A stretch of 37,760 nt of DNA from Chthoniobacterales bacterium. GTDB taxonomy: Bacteria; Verrucomicrobiota; Verrucomicrobiia; Chthoniobacterales; JAATET01. Both the position numbers and the translations under genes were made by a program. Below the pieces are notes generated by a model. The model was not told the DNA's origin. It ran no database searches and saw nothing but the letters and a program-made list of their open reading frames with translations. Positions 7,395 through 15,610 of the stretch are shown here, one piece after another. The stretch is taken from assembly GCA_036569045.1 (NCBI GenBank), contig DATCRI010000054.1:1-37760 (forward strand). The letters are read 5' to 3'. Each line of letters opens with the position of its first letter. Within the stretch, counting starts at the first letter, position 1.

Positions 7395-9845
7395 CTATCT
7401 CAGGGTCGCAATGCGCAGCACCGTCACGGAATTGCCGGGGAAACTGCGCGTGAATTTCGGGCCGGCGAGGGTCAGCTCCTCGGTGCGCGGGTGGACTTTG
7501 CGTGGCTCGGCCAGCGAATTTTCGTCCGTCGGATTCGCGGAGGTCAGCACGATGGCGCGCGCGTTGCCGGGGATCTTCGAAATTCCCTCGAGGCTGATCT
7601 CGGTCTCAACTGGCTTGGCGGCGGCGTTGACGACCTTGAGGATGATCTCGCCGGCAGCGGTGTCGCGCGTGGCGCTCGCGTAAATCGTCCGCGCGGTGAG
7701 GTGCGGCGGCTGGAAGTCGTGGACGAGCTTTCCGTCGAGCCAGCAGCGGACGCGGCCGTCCCGCGTCTCCACCTTCACATCATACCAGCGGCCGGCATCG
7801 ATCGAACCGTCCTTGCGCGTGTCTGCGTCGTCGAGTCTCAGGGCGAAGTATTTGTTGTCCCAGCCCCCGAGATTCCAGCCGATGCGGTCCGTCTCGTGAT
7901 TGATGTGAAACAGCAGCATGAAACCCTCGAGGCCGGAGATTTTCCGCGCCTTCATCGCGACGGTGTAATCCTTCCACGACGGATCGCCGATGAACGCGCG
8001 CGCGTTTTGCTTCTCGGCCGTCTGGCGGAGCACGCCGTCCTTCACGCTCCACTCGCCCGGGCCGGCGAACTTCCATCCTGCGAGCCCGTGTTTGGCGAAG
8101 TCCGAGGCAAACAGCACCTTTCCATCCGGCGCGGTGACCGTGATGTCCCTGAACTCCGCGCTCGTGTTCCAGGTGCCAACGCCGATTCCGCCCGTGGACA
8201 CTCCCGACGGCAGCTCGGCGCTCTTCACCTCGATCGGCAGCGTCACGTCGCCGGTGTTCCGGCTGAACATCTGCTGCACGAAGTAGCTCGGCAAGCCATA
8301 CCAGCCGGCGTTGTCGAAATTGATGAGGTCGGGGCTCCAGGAGCGGTGATGGACGTTCGTGAACAGCGGCGCGTAGGCGGCCATCACCACGACGTCGGAA
8401 TTGCGCTCGAGGCCGGTCATGAAAGCCGCCTCGCCCACCGCCCCGCGGAGATTGCCGTAGCCGGCGCGCTTGGTGACGGCGTATTCGCCCACAAAAATCT
8501 TCGGCCCCTTGCGGTCGTAGTTGTCGTATTGCGTCGCTCGGCGCATGAGCCCCTCGGGCGTGTCGTAGTAATGCTCGTCCACGATCTCCGGCGCGGGGTC
8601 CTTCGGATAGGCATCCATCCAGAAGTTCGCGATGAGGATGATGTCGGGGTATTTCGCCTTGATCGCCTTCGCGAAGAGCGGCCAGCGCGCGGCGTAGTCG
8701 GGGCCGCCATTCTCGTTGCCGACCTCGATGTAGCGGAGGTTGAAAGGCGCCGGATGGCCATTCTTCGCGCGCAGCGATCCCCACACGGAATCCACGGAGC
8801 CGTTGGCGTATTCGATGGCGTCGAGCGCATCCTGCACCCACGCGCCCATGCGGTCGAGCGGCACGGACTCGCGATGCGACATGCCGACGTTCACGCAAAA
8901 CACGGGCTCCGCACCGAGGTCCTCCGCGAGCTGGAGATACTCGTGATAGCCGAGGCCGTTCGTGGAGAGATAATCCCAGAGGTTGTGCTGCGGCCTGCGC
9001 GAGGCGACGTCGCCGATCGTGTGTTTCCAGTTGTAGGAATTCGCAAGGACATCGCCTTCGACAAAGCAACCGCCGGGGAAGCGCAGGAACGCCGGCTTCA
9101 GTGCGTCGATCGCTTCCGCGAGATCGCCGCGCAGTCCGTGCCCCTTCCAGGTCCGCTCCGGCATCAGCGAGATCATGTCGAGAAACGCGACGCCTTCGCC
9201 GGAGAGCGCGAGCTTCAATTTTCCCCGGGGATCGGACTTCGCCGGCACGAGCTCGAGGGAATACGACCTCCAGCCGTCGTCGTGGTTCGAGAGCTTCGGC
9301 GGGTTCGCCGGGACTTTGGCCGCGAGCTCGAGCACGCCGGACGCGAGCACGTCGCCATTCGCGGCGCACAACTCGACGCGCAATTTCCCGTGGAAGCCCT
9401 TCTCGCCGCGCACGGCAATTTGGAAGCGATATTTATCGCCGGCAACGAAGTTCATGCCCCAGTAGCCGGGATTTTCCAGCGTGAGTCCGGCGCCCGGGCA
9501 GACGCGGAGGCTCTGTCGGTTGAACGCGTTCAGCGGCTTGGAATCATCGAGCGCGGGCGCTGCCGCATCCTTCTTCGCACTGGTGAACGTCCAGTTGCGC
9601 AGCGCGTCCTCACCCTCGAACGAGCGATTGCGAACCAACTCGGGATAAAGGCCGCCGTCCGCCGCGAGATTGATGTCCTCGAAGAAGACGCCCCACAGCA
9701 TCGGCGACACCGGGTGCGCCGGCTTGTCCGCCTGCACGGTGACGCTCGCGGGAGCCGCACAGGCGCAGGCCGTCATGGCGAGGGCGGCGAATGCCGGCGA
9801 GATCGAGGATCTGACTCTACGGCACGGTTCAAGAAAACGTTTCAT
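7395..9845 (-). CDS. Secreted GH51 alpha-L-arabinofuranosidase
   Basis: This 816-residue exported protein has an N-terminal hydrophobic segment ending ACACAAPAS. It starts its fold with the GH51 hallmark MLWGVFFEDINLAADGGLY and NRSFEG. Residues about 60-190 look like a carbohydrate-binding beta-sandwich. The (beta/alpha)8 barrel carries the acid/base Glu378 in EVGNENGG and the likely nucleophile Glu454 in VGEYAV. Between about 540 and 713 there is a laminin-G-like (3-keto-disaccharide hydrolase type) sandwich inside the C-terminal region, followed by the usual beta-domain end. It should release terminal alpha-L-arabinofuranose from arabinoxylan, arabinan or arabinosylated xyloglucan. It is the last gene of a glycosidase operon; its ATG overlaps the stop of the GH31 gene as ATGA, which implies translational coupling. 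Confidence 0.92.
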   Translation of the reverse strand: MKRFLEPCRRVRSSISPAFAALAMTACACAAPASVTVQADKPAHPVSPMLWGVFFEDINLAADGGLYPELVRNRSFEGEDALRNWTFTSAKKDAAAPALDDSKPLNAFNRQSLRVCPGAGLTLENPGYWGMNFVAGDKYRFQIAVRGEKGFHGKLRVELCAANGDVLASGVLELAAKVPANPPKLSNHDDGWRSYSLELVPAKSDPRGKLKLALSGEGVAFLDMISLMPERTWKGHGLRGDLAEAIDALKPAFLRFPGGCFVEGDVLANSYNWKHTIGDVASRRPQHNLWDYLSTNGLGYHEYLQLAEDLGAEPVFCVNVGMSHRESVPLDRMGAWVQDALDAIEYANGSVDSVWGSLRAKNGHPAPFNLRYIEVGNENGGPDYAARWPLFAKAIKAKYPDIILIANFWMDAYPKDPAPEIVDEHYYDTPEGLMRRATQYDNYDRKGPKIFVGEYAVTKRAGYGNLRGAVGEAAFMTGLERNSDVVVMAAYAPLFTNVHHRSWSPDLINFDNAGWYGLPSYFVQQMFSRNTGDVTLPIEVKSAELPSGVSTGGIGVGTWNTSAEFRDITVTAPDGKVLFASDFAKHGLAGWKFAGPGEWSVKDGVLRQTAEKQNARAFIGDPSWKDYTVAMKARKISGLEGFMLLFHINHETDRIGWNLGGWDNKYFALRLDDADTRKDGSIDAGRWYDVKVETRDGRVRCWLDGKLVHDFQPPHLTARTIYASATRDTAAGEIILKVVNAAAKPVETEISLEGISKIPGNARAIVLTSANPTDENSLAEPRKVHPRTEELTLAGPKFTRSFPGNSVTVLRIATLR

Positions 9846-12175
9846 CGTTGAGGTGCGTGTAGGGTGATTTCGGAGCCGTCGAAGCGGACCTCGGTGGACT
9901 GGAGGCCTTCGGCGGGTCCAGGCTTCATCCAGACGACGCGGAAGAGACGCCTGGCGGGCATGCCCGGGTAGGAGCCGCGGCGCGGACCGAGGGTGAGGCT
10001 GCGCGCCTTTTCATCCCAACGGAGAGGAATCGTTGCGGAGGCGCCCTCGAGGTAATCGTTGGTGTCGCCCTGATCTTCGTAGAGGAAGAACTCCCCGTCG
10101 GCGCCCGGGTAGAGGCGGAGCGTGGTGGGCTCGGACACCGGCTCCATCGCGTATTGGCGGAGGGGATCGAGCGGGATGATCGCGCCGGCGCGGACGTAGA
10201 GCGGGAGCGTAGCGAGATCGACGGGACGAACGATCTCGCGACCGCCCTCGATGCGTTCGCCGGTCCACCAGTCATACCAAATGCCGGCCGGCAGATACAC
10301 ACGGCGCTCGGTCGCTCCGCGCTCCACGACGGGAGAGACGAGCAGGTCGCGGCCCCAGAGGTATTCGTCGCCGCGGGCGGCGGCCGTCGCGTCATCGGGA
10401 TAGTGCAGCCAGAGCGCGCGCATGAGCGGCAGGCCGGTGTCGCGGACCTGGCGCGCGAGGGCGTAGGTGTAGGGCAGCAGGCGGTAGCGCAGCTCGAGGT
10501 ATTGGCGGCAGATCGGCTCGACCTGCGCGTTCGGCAGTTCGCCGGGAGGCGGCGGTCGGGCGCCTTCGAGCGGGCCGGGGTTTTCCGTGCTCCAACCCCA
10601 CGGCAGGCGCAGTTGCCAGGCGCGGCCATGCGAGCGGAACGAGGGGCAGAAGGCGGAGAACTGGAACCAGCGCACGAAGAGTTCGCCGGTGAATTCGGGC
10701 GTGGGGTGGAAGCCTCCGGTATCGGTTCCCCAATACGGCGAGACGCTCAGCGAGTGGTTGATGCCGACCGGCACCTGGGCGGCAAGGGCGCGCCAGCGCG
10801 ACTCGACGTCGCCCGACCAGATCCAGCCGCCGTAGCGGGCGACGCCGAGGTATCCGTTGCGCTGGAGATTCCACGGGCGGCGATCGGGACGATCCGCGAG
10901 CGGGCCTTCGTAATACATGCGGGCGCGAGCGAAACGGGACTCGATGTCGAACCAGTCGCCTTCGTCCGGCCACCAGCCGTCGATGCCCGCGGCGAAGGCC
11001 GGACGGTGACGCTGCCAATAGGCCACGATGTGGGTCGGGTCGGCCGTGGCCGAGGTGTCCGACGCATCTTGAAAGGTGCCGTGCAGACGGTCGCCGTCCC
11101 AGGGCAGTCGGATGGTTTTGCCCTTGGCGTCTTTCAGGGGCGCGACCAGCGGAGGGGTGACGTGCACGACGAAATGGAAATTCCGGCGATGCAGGTCGGC
11201 GAGCACGTCCTCGGGTGGACGTTCAAAAACCTTCGGGTTGAACTCCAGGGAGTCGTGACCGGTGTTCCAGCCGACCGGGCAGAAGCCGGTGCCGAGAAAG
11301 ATCAGCGCGTCGCAGGGCAGCTTTTTTTGGCGAAAGGTGTCGGCCTCCGCCAGGATCTGCGCGGCGGATTCCAGCGTGCGGTGCGACTGCATGTAGCCGA
11401 GCGCCCACTTGGGAGGCAGGACCGGCCGGCCGATGAGTTCGGCGAGTTCGGCGAACCAGGCCTGCGGATCGCGGGCATCGGCGACAATGAGATCGAGGTC
11501 GGCGGAGGAGTCGGGGACGGGGCGGAATCTGCCTTGTCCGTTCGCGAGATCGAAATCGCCCGGGGACGAAACGACGAGCAGCGCCCAGCCCTCGGTGCCG
11601 AGGAGGTAGGGCACGGCGATGCGGGCGCCCATGGTGGGGCGATCCGGCGTGTGCTGGCCGTTGAAGTAGGGAAATTTTTTTCCGTTGCGGTCGAACTGCG
11701 CGCCGCCTTCGCCGAGTCCGAGAATCGGCCGCTTTCCGGTGTGAAAGCCGAAGCCCGTGGTGTCGTCGAAGCGCAGCGTTTGCACGGGCCGGCCCTTCGC
11801 GTCGGAAATTGTAAGGGTGAGCGGGTGGGCCTGGATGCGGACGGTAAAATCGCCCACGCGTTTTTCTTGGTCGGAAGATCCTGGCCCGCCGCTCCAACGA
11901 AGGGCCGCCGGAGGCCAGGCACGAGGGACGAAAACGGGAGAGACCGGCAGGGCGGCGGGAAGGTCGCCCGCATTCGGGGCGATGACGATGCGCAGGCTAT
12001 GGGGCGTGCAGGGATACACGGCCAGTTCGGCCGCTGCTCCGGCATAGTGCAGGCCCGCGGGCCGGCTCCCCTCGCCCGACGACTCGTCCGCCTGGGCGCA
12101 AGCCGGCCGCCCCAGGCCGACGGCGAGGCCGAACAGGATGACGGCGGTGCGGCAGGCGCGGAAAAGGAGGTTCAT
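9842..12175 (-). CDS. Secreted GH31 alpha-glycosidase (alpha-glucosidase or alpha-xylosidase)
   Basis: The protein has 777 residues with a signal peptide of about 27 residues (hydrophobic VILFGLAVGLG, then ACAQA). An N-terminal beta-sandwich is followed by a GH31 barrel. The motif IDGWWPDEGDWF provides the likely nucleophile Asp404, and WIWSGDVESRW the likely acid/base Asp456. Downstream TDTGGF, FVRWFQFSAFCPSFRSHG and a C-terminal beta-domain (LWGRDLLVSPV, GIWYDWWTGE) are standard for the family. The pattern around the nucleophile (WPDEGD) differs from the WxDxxE of characterised alpha-xylosidases, so the sugar removed is uncertain. With fucosidase and arabinofuranosidase as partners, an alpha-xylosidase acting on xyloglucan fragments is plausible. 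Its ATG overlaps the fucosidase stop by ATGA, and its own stop overlaps the GH51 start in the same way. Confidence 0.9.
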   Translation of the reverse strand: MNLLFRACRTAVILFGLAVGLGRPACAQADESSGEGSRPAGLHYAGAAAELAVYPCTPHSLRIVIAPNAGDLPAALPVSPVFVPRAWPPAALRWSGGPGSSDQEKRVGDFTVRIQAHPLTLTISDAKGRPVQTLRFDDTTGFGFHTGKRPILGLGEGGAQFDRNGKKFPYFNGQHTPDRPTMGARIAVPYLLGTEGWALLVVSSPGDFDLANGQGRFRPVPDSSADLDLIVADARDPQAWFAELAELIGRPVLPPKWALGYMQSHRTLESAAQILAEADTFRQKKLPCDALIFLGTGFCPVGWNTGHDSLEFNPKVFERPPEDVLADLHRRNFHFVVHVTPPLVAPLKDAKGKTIRLPWDGDRLHGTFQDASDTSATADPTHIVAYWQRHRPAFAAGIDGWWPDEGDWFDIESRFARARMYYEGPLADRPDRRPWNLQRNGYLGVARYGGWIWSGDVESRWRALAAQVPVGINHSLSVSPYWGTDTGGFHPTPEFTGELFVRWFQFSAFCPSFRSHGRAWQLRLPWGWSTENPGPLEGARPPPPGELPNAQVEPICRQYLELRYRLLPYTYALARQVRDTGLPLMRALWLHYPDDATAAARGDEYLWGRDLLVSPVVERGATERRVYLPAGIWYDWWTGERIEGGREIVRPVDLATLPLYVRAGAIIPLDPLRQYAMEPVSEPTTLRLYPGADGEFFLYEDQGDTNDYLEGASATIPLRWDEKARSLTLGPRRGSYPGMPARRLFRVVWMKPGPAEGLQSTEVRFDGSEITLHAPQR

Positions 12176-13857
12176 CCTTCGGCGCCGGCGATCTGGCGCA
12201 AGCCAGAGGAGGGAGCGCCATTCTGGGCGACCGGGCCGGGGCGGATTGCGAGCGCGAACGCGGTTCTGCCATCGAACTTTTCGGGCAGCGAGACGTGCAG
12301 GCCGGCTTCGTCGCGCGTGAATTCCAAATCACCGCCGCCCACGAGCCGGACGGCGTCGATCCTGCCCGGCGCGTGCGGCGAGCCCGCGGCCAGAGATTTG
12401 ACAAGCACTTTCCCGTCCTTCGGAATTTCGAGCACGATGGCGTAGAGCGTCGCGCCGTCCTTCGATTGCGTGAAGCGGATGTCGGCTGGGGTGAACGGCT
12501 TCTTCGAGACATCGGCCTGGCCTTCGGCATGCCCTTTCTCGGAAGATTCCGTCGAAGGGCCTTCGCCATAAATTTTCCACGGGCGGGTCGCATAGATCGC
12601 CTCGCCGTTCACCTTCAGCCACGCGCCGATCTCCTCGACGATGGCGATCTCCTGCTCGTCGGGCTGGCCGTCGCCCTGGAGCGGCACGCTCAACATGAGG
12701 TTGCCGTTCTTGCTGACGATATCGGCGAGCATCCGCACGATCGACGCGGCGGATTTGTAGCCCTTGTTTTCGTAGAGGCTGCGGCTGTAGTGCCACCCGC
12801 CGATGCAGGTGTCGGTCTGCCAGGGTTGCGGCAGAATGCCGTCCGCCTTGCCGCGCTCGATGTCGTAAACCATGGTCCGGCGCTGCATCTCGTCGAGATG
12901 CTTGCCGTTCATCACCGCCTCGGTGCGACCGTCCTTGTCGAGCCGCGTGTTGTAGAAATGGGCGGCGAGCTTCAGCGGCACCTCTGGAGCGATGTCGTAG
13001 AACGGAAGGACGCGGTCGTCGTAGTAGAGTTGATCGGGGTGATAGTCGTCCCAGAGCTGCTTGGTTCGCTTGAAGAATTTCTCGAGATACGCGCTGTCGG
13101 GCATGCTCGTTCCGCGCGCGGCGTCGAAGTTGTGGTGCAGCGCCCGGCCGGGGCGGTGGTTCTGCTCGTAGAGGTCCTGCGGATCGAGGCCCTCCCACCA
13201 TTTGCCCTTGCCGTCGGCCTTCGTGAGTTTGCCGTCGTAGGGCACGCCCGCGAGCGGCCCGTCCTTGTCCGCGCCCTGCGCCACTTCATACCATGTCCAG
13301 GCACGGGCGGCGTGGACGCTCACGGCAAACCGCAGGCCGTTGGCACGGGTCGCCTTCGCCCATTCGCCGATCAGATCCCTTTTCGGTCCGACGTTGACCG
13401 AGTTCCACGGCTGATACTTCGAGTCGTAGAGGTCGAGGTTGTCGTGGTGGTTGGCCAGCGCCATGAAATATTTCGCGCCGTTTTCCTTGTAGAATTTCAG
13501 GAGCTTGTCGGGGTCGAAATGCTCCGCCTTCCATTCGTGAATGACGTCCTTGAAGCCGTGGGTCGAGGGATGTCCGTATTTCGCGAGGTGGGATTTGTAT
13601 TGCCGGGAACCCTGCATATACATGTTCCGCGCATACCAGTCGCCGTCCTCCGGCTCGCACTGCGGCCCCCAATGCGCCCAGATGCCGAACTTCGCGTCGC
13701 GAAACCACTCCGGCGTCTCGTAGCGCGTGAGCGATTTCCAATCGGGCTTGAATGGGCCGTCGGCGATGGGCGGGAGGTTCAGCGGCCCGGGCTGCGCCGA
13801 GGCGATGGCGAGGCAGCAGCCCAGTGCGAGCAGGCTCGTGGGGGGGAGTTTCCGCAT
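12172..13857 (-). CDS. Secreted GH29 alpha-L-fucosidase
   Basis: This 561-residue protein has a signal peptide (MRKLPPTSLLALGCCLAIASA). It matches GH29 from WFRDAKFGIWAHWGPQCEPEDGDWYARNMY near residue 50 onward, then YFMALANHHDNLDLYDSKYQPWNSV and RFAVSVHAARAW. The pair Asp280-Asp281 in QLYYDDRVLPFYD sits where the family's catalytic nucleophile is expected, after the barrel strand. A C-terminal beta-domain ends the protein (residues about 450-561). The enzyme should remove alpha-linked L-fucose from exported or extracellular glycans. It precedes the GH31 and GH51 genes with a 4-base ATGA overlap and follows the GH43 gene by 155 bases, so a single glycosidase transcript is likely. There is no Shine-Dalgarno. 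Confidence 0.93.
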   Translation of the reverse strand: MRKLPPTSLLALGCCLAIASAQPGPLNLPPIADGPFKPDWKSLTRYETPEWFRDAKFGIWAHWGPQCEPEDGDWYARNMYMQGSRQYKSHLAKYGHPSTHGFKDVIHEWKAEHFDPDKLLKFYKENGAKYFMALANHHDNLDLYDSKYQPWNSVNVGPKRDLIGEWAKATRANGLRFAVSVHAARAWTWYEVAQGADKDGPLAGVPYDGKLTKADGKGKWWEGLDPQDLYEQNHRPGRALHHNFDAARGTSMPDSAYLEKFFKRTKQLWDDYHPDQLYYDDRVLPFYDIAPEVPLKLAAHFYNTRLDKDGRTEAVMNGKHLDEMQRRTMVYDIERGKADGILPQPWQTDTCIGGWHYSRSLYENKGYKSAASIVRMLADIVSKNGNLMLSVPLQGDGQPDEQEIAIVEEIGAWLKVNGEAIYATRPWKIYGEGPSTESSEKGHAEGQADVSKKPFTPADIRFTQSKDGATLYAIVLEIPKDGKVLVKSLAAGSPHAPGRIDAVRLVGGGDLEFTRDEAGLHVSLPEKFDGRTAFALAIRPGPVAQNGAPSSGLRQIAGAEG

Positions 13858-14012
13858 GATGATGTTTAGCTTACGGGGGATGAATCTGGGGTTACCGCTT
13901 CACGGGCGCTGCTGCCGTTCGGAATGAGGGGACTCGGGTCGACGGAAGCCCGGGTTCGGAAAGAGGCGTGGCGTCGGCATCGTGATGGGGGGGCGGGGGA
14001 TCGGCGAGTTCG

Positions 14013-15410
14013 TTAATATACGCGGAATTCCCAGAGGCCGGGGGTGCCCTGGAGGATCGTCAGGCGCAGATAGCGAGTGCGAAGGGGCTTCTTGTCCTGA
14101 TGCGGCGACTGGATGCGGATGTCGGCGTGCTCGACGTAGGGCTGCCAGGTCTTGCCGTCGAGCGAGGACTCGATCTTGAAGGCGTGGCCGTGCGTGGGCT
14201 GCACGAAATACGCCTCGGTGCCGAGGATGTCGCGAGGTGCGCCGAGATCGACCTGGAGCCACGGGGTCTTGTCGTTCGGCCCGGCCATCCAGCGGCTGCC
14301 ATTGCTGCCGTCGGTCGCGAATCCCGGAACGAAGGACTCCGTGCGCTCGTGCGATTTGTCCTCGCAGCGGACCTTGAGCTCGGGGCGGACGGACGAGGCG
14401 GTGACGGTCGCCGTGAGCGCGCGATTGGGCAGCGGATGGGACGTCGACCGAATCGCGCCGACGCCCTCTTTCGTGAGCGTGATGGGCTGGATGGTGCCAT
14501 CGGCATTGAAGTTCATCTTATCGGCGTAGATCGCGCGGTTCGTGCTGCCGCGCCCGTATTCCAGATAGACGAAATACCACTGGTCCGTGCCCTTGGGGTT
14601 GAAGAAGCAGCCGTGCCCCGGGCCGTAGATTTTTTTCTCTTCGTCGGAGACTGCAATGAGGTCGTGCTCGGGAGCGATCCAGGGGCCTTTGATCCCCGTG
14701 CGGCTCATCATGTAAGCATATCGGTAGTTTTCGCCGCCGCCCTGGGTGTAGAGGAAGTAATAAATGCCCTTGCGCTTGAAGAGATACTGCCCCTCGGCGT
14801 AGGCAGGCTGCTTGGCGGGGAGAACGATCTGGCCCTCCGGCTCGAGGTCGAGCAGGTCAGGGCGCATCTTCCCGAAGCCGCGACGCTGCCAGACCATGTA
14901 GCCCTGGCCGTCGTCGTCGATGAGGACCTCCGCGTCGATGCTGCCGGCGACCTTGGGCGTGATCGGCTTCCAGCCGGGCTCGTGCGTCTCGGGGTGCAGG
15001 AAGGGGCCTTCGGGAGATTTGGAGGTCGCCACGGTGAGCTTCCCGTCGAGCGTGGGGTAGAGGTAGTAGGTGCCGGCGCGGCGGATCACGCTGGCCGGCG
15101 CCCAATACTTCGCCGTGAAGCCGGGCGGAAAGATCGAGCCCTCGAAACTCCAATTCAGGAAATCGGTGGATCTCCACACGACCGGCAGACCCGAGGTCGA
15201 CAGGTGCTTCCCCTCCCCGTCGGTGGTCGCGTAGCAGTAGAACACCCCGTCGAACTCGACCACGCTGGGATCGGCCAGCAGGTCAGGGATCAGCGCGTTG
15301 CCAAAGTCATTGGCCGGCAGTTTCCCGCTCCCGGTCGGCGCCGCCGCTCCGGCGGTCGTGAGGGTCAACACGGAGAGGAGAACGGGCGCAAGGAGGAGTC
15401 TTGGGGTCAT
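14013..15410 (-). CDS. Secreted GH43-family glycosidase with C-terminal F5/8-type C module
   Basis: The protein has 465 residues with a signal peptide of about 23 residues (LLLAPVLLSVLTL, then AGAAA). The five-bladed propeller of GH43 is indicated by Asp47 in LLADPSVVEFDG (general base), Asp159 in SIDAEVLIDDDG (pKa modulator) and Glu206 in YAEGQYLFKR (general acid). From about 330 to the C-terminus lies an F5/8-type C/CBM32-like module with WLQVDLG and RYLRLTI strands. GH43 enzymes are mostly alpha-L-arabinofuranosidases, beta-xylosidases or related exo-enzymes; I cannot assign the substrate. It is the promoter-proximal gene of the - strand glycosidase cluster and diverges from the kdp operon. 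A 155-base gap with no clear terminator separates it from the fucosidase, so cotranscription is likely but not proven. Confidence 0.88.
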   Translation of the reverse strand: MTPRLLLAPVLLSVLTLTTAGAAAPTGSGKLPANDFGNALIPDLLADPSVVEFDGVFYCYATTDGEGKHLSTSGLPVVWRSTDFLNWSFEGSIFPPGFTAKYWAPASVIRRAGTYYLYPTLDGKLTVATSKSPEGPFLHPETHEPGWKPITPKVAGSIDAEVLIDDDGQGYMVWQRRGFGKMRPDLLDLEPEGQIVLPAKQPAYAEGQYLFKRKGIYYFLYTQGGGENYRYAYMMSRTGIKGPWIAPEHDLIAVSDEEKKIYGPGHGCFFNPKGTDQWYFVYLEYGRGSTNRAIYADKMNFNADGTIQPITLTKEGVGAIRSTSHPLPNRALTATVTASSVRPELKVRCEDKSHERTESFVPGFATDGSNGSRWMAGPNDKTPWLQVDLGAPRDILGTEAYFVQPTHGHAFKIESSLDGKTWQPYVEHADIRIQSPHQDKKPLRTRYLRLTILQGTPGLWEFRVY

Positions 15411-15610
15411 GGGGACGGGCGGATTCGAAGATCTGTAGCCGCGGCGGAAGTCCGGGTCAATTTGCGAAGACTCTCGAGCCTCCGCCGAACATATCGGAAG
15501 CCCTCCCGGTCGACCAATTCGAGTCCCTTCCCCATTTTAATGAAAATTTAACGTTTTCGGAGCCCCTCTTAATTAGGCGGAGAGACGCACCGGCCGCACG
15601 ATGCGTGGTG
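15411..15610. promoter_or_regulatory. Divergent promoter region between the glycosidase operon and kdp
   Basis: These 200 bases must contain the promoters of both the GH43 gene (-) and kdpA (+). An AT-rich island at 15534-15575 stands out in GC-rich surroundings. It includes the small inverted repeat ATTTT-AATG-AAAAT (15534-15547), directly followed by TTAACG, and further on CTTAATTAGG. Upstream of kdp, A/T-rich sites are typical binding places of the response regulator KdpE, so this is the best candidate operator. No confident -35/-10 pair could be assigned. No kdpF-like reading frame is present. Confidence 0.4.

Noticed and set aside
7305-9851. An 848-codon + strand frame opposite the GH51 gene
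   Set aside because: It starts in the intergenic repeat (REGEAPAEP) and is otherwise the mirror of a clear GH51 enzyme with both catalytic glutamates; composition is Arg/Glu/Val-biased without motifs.
10154-12445. A 763-codon + strand frame opposite the GH31 gene
   Set aside because: It has no signal peptide or domain and is antisense to GH31 with intact motifs.
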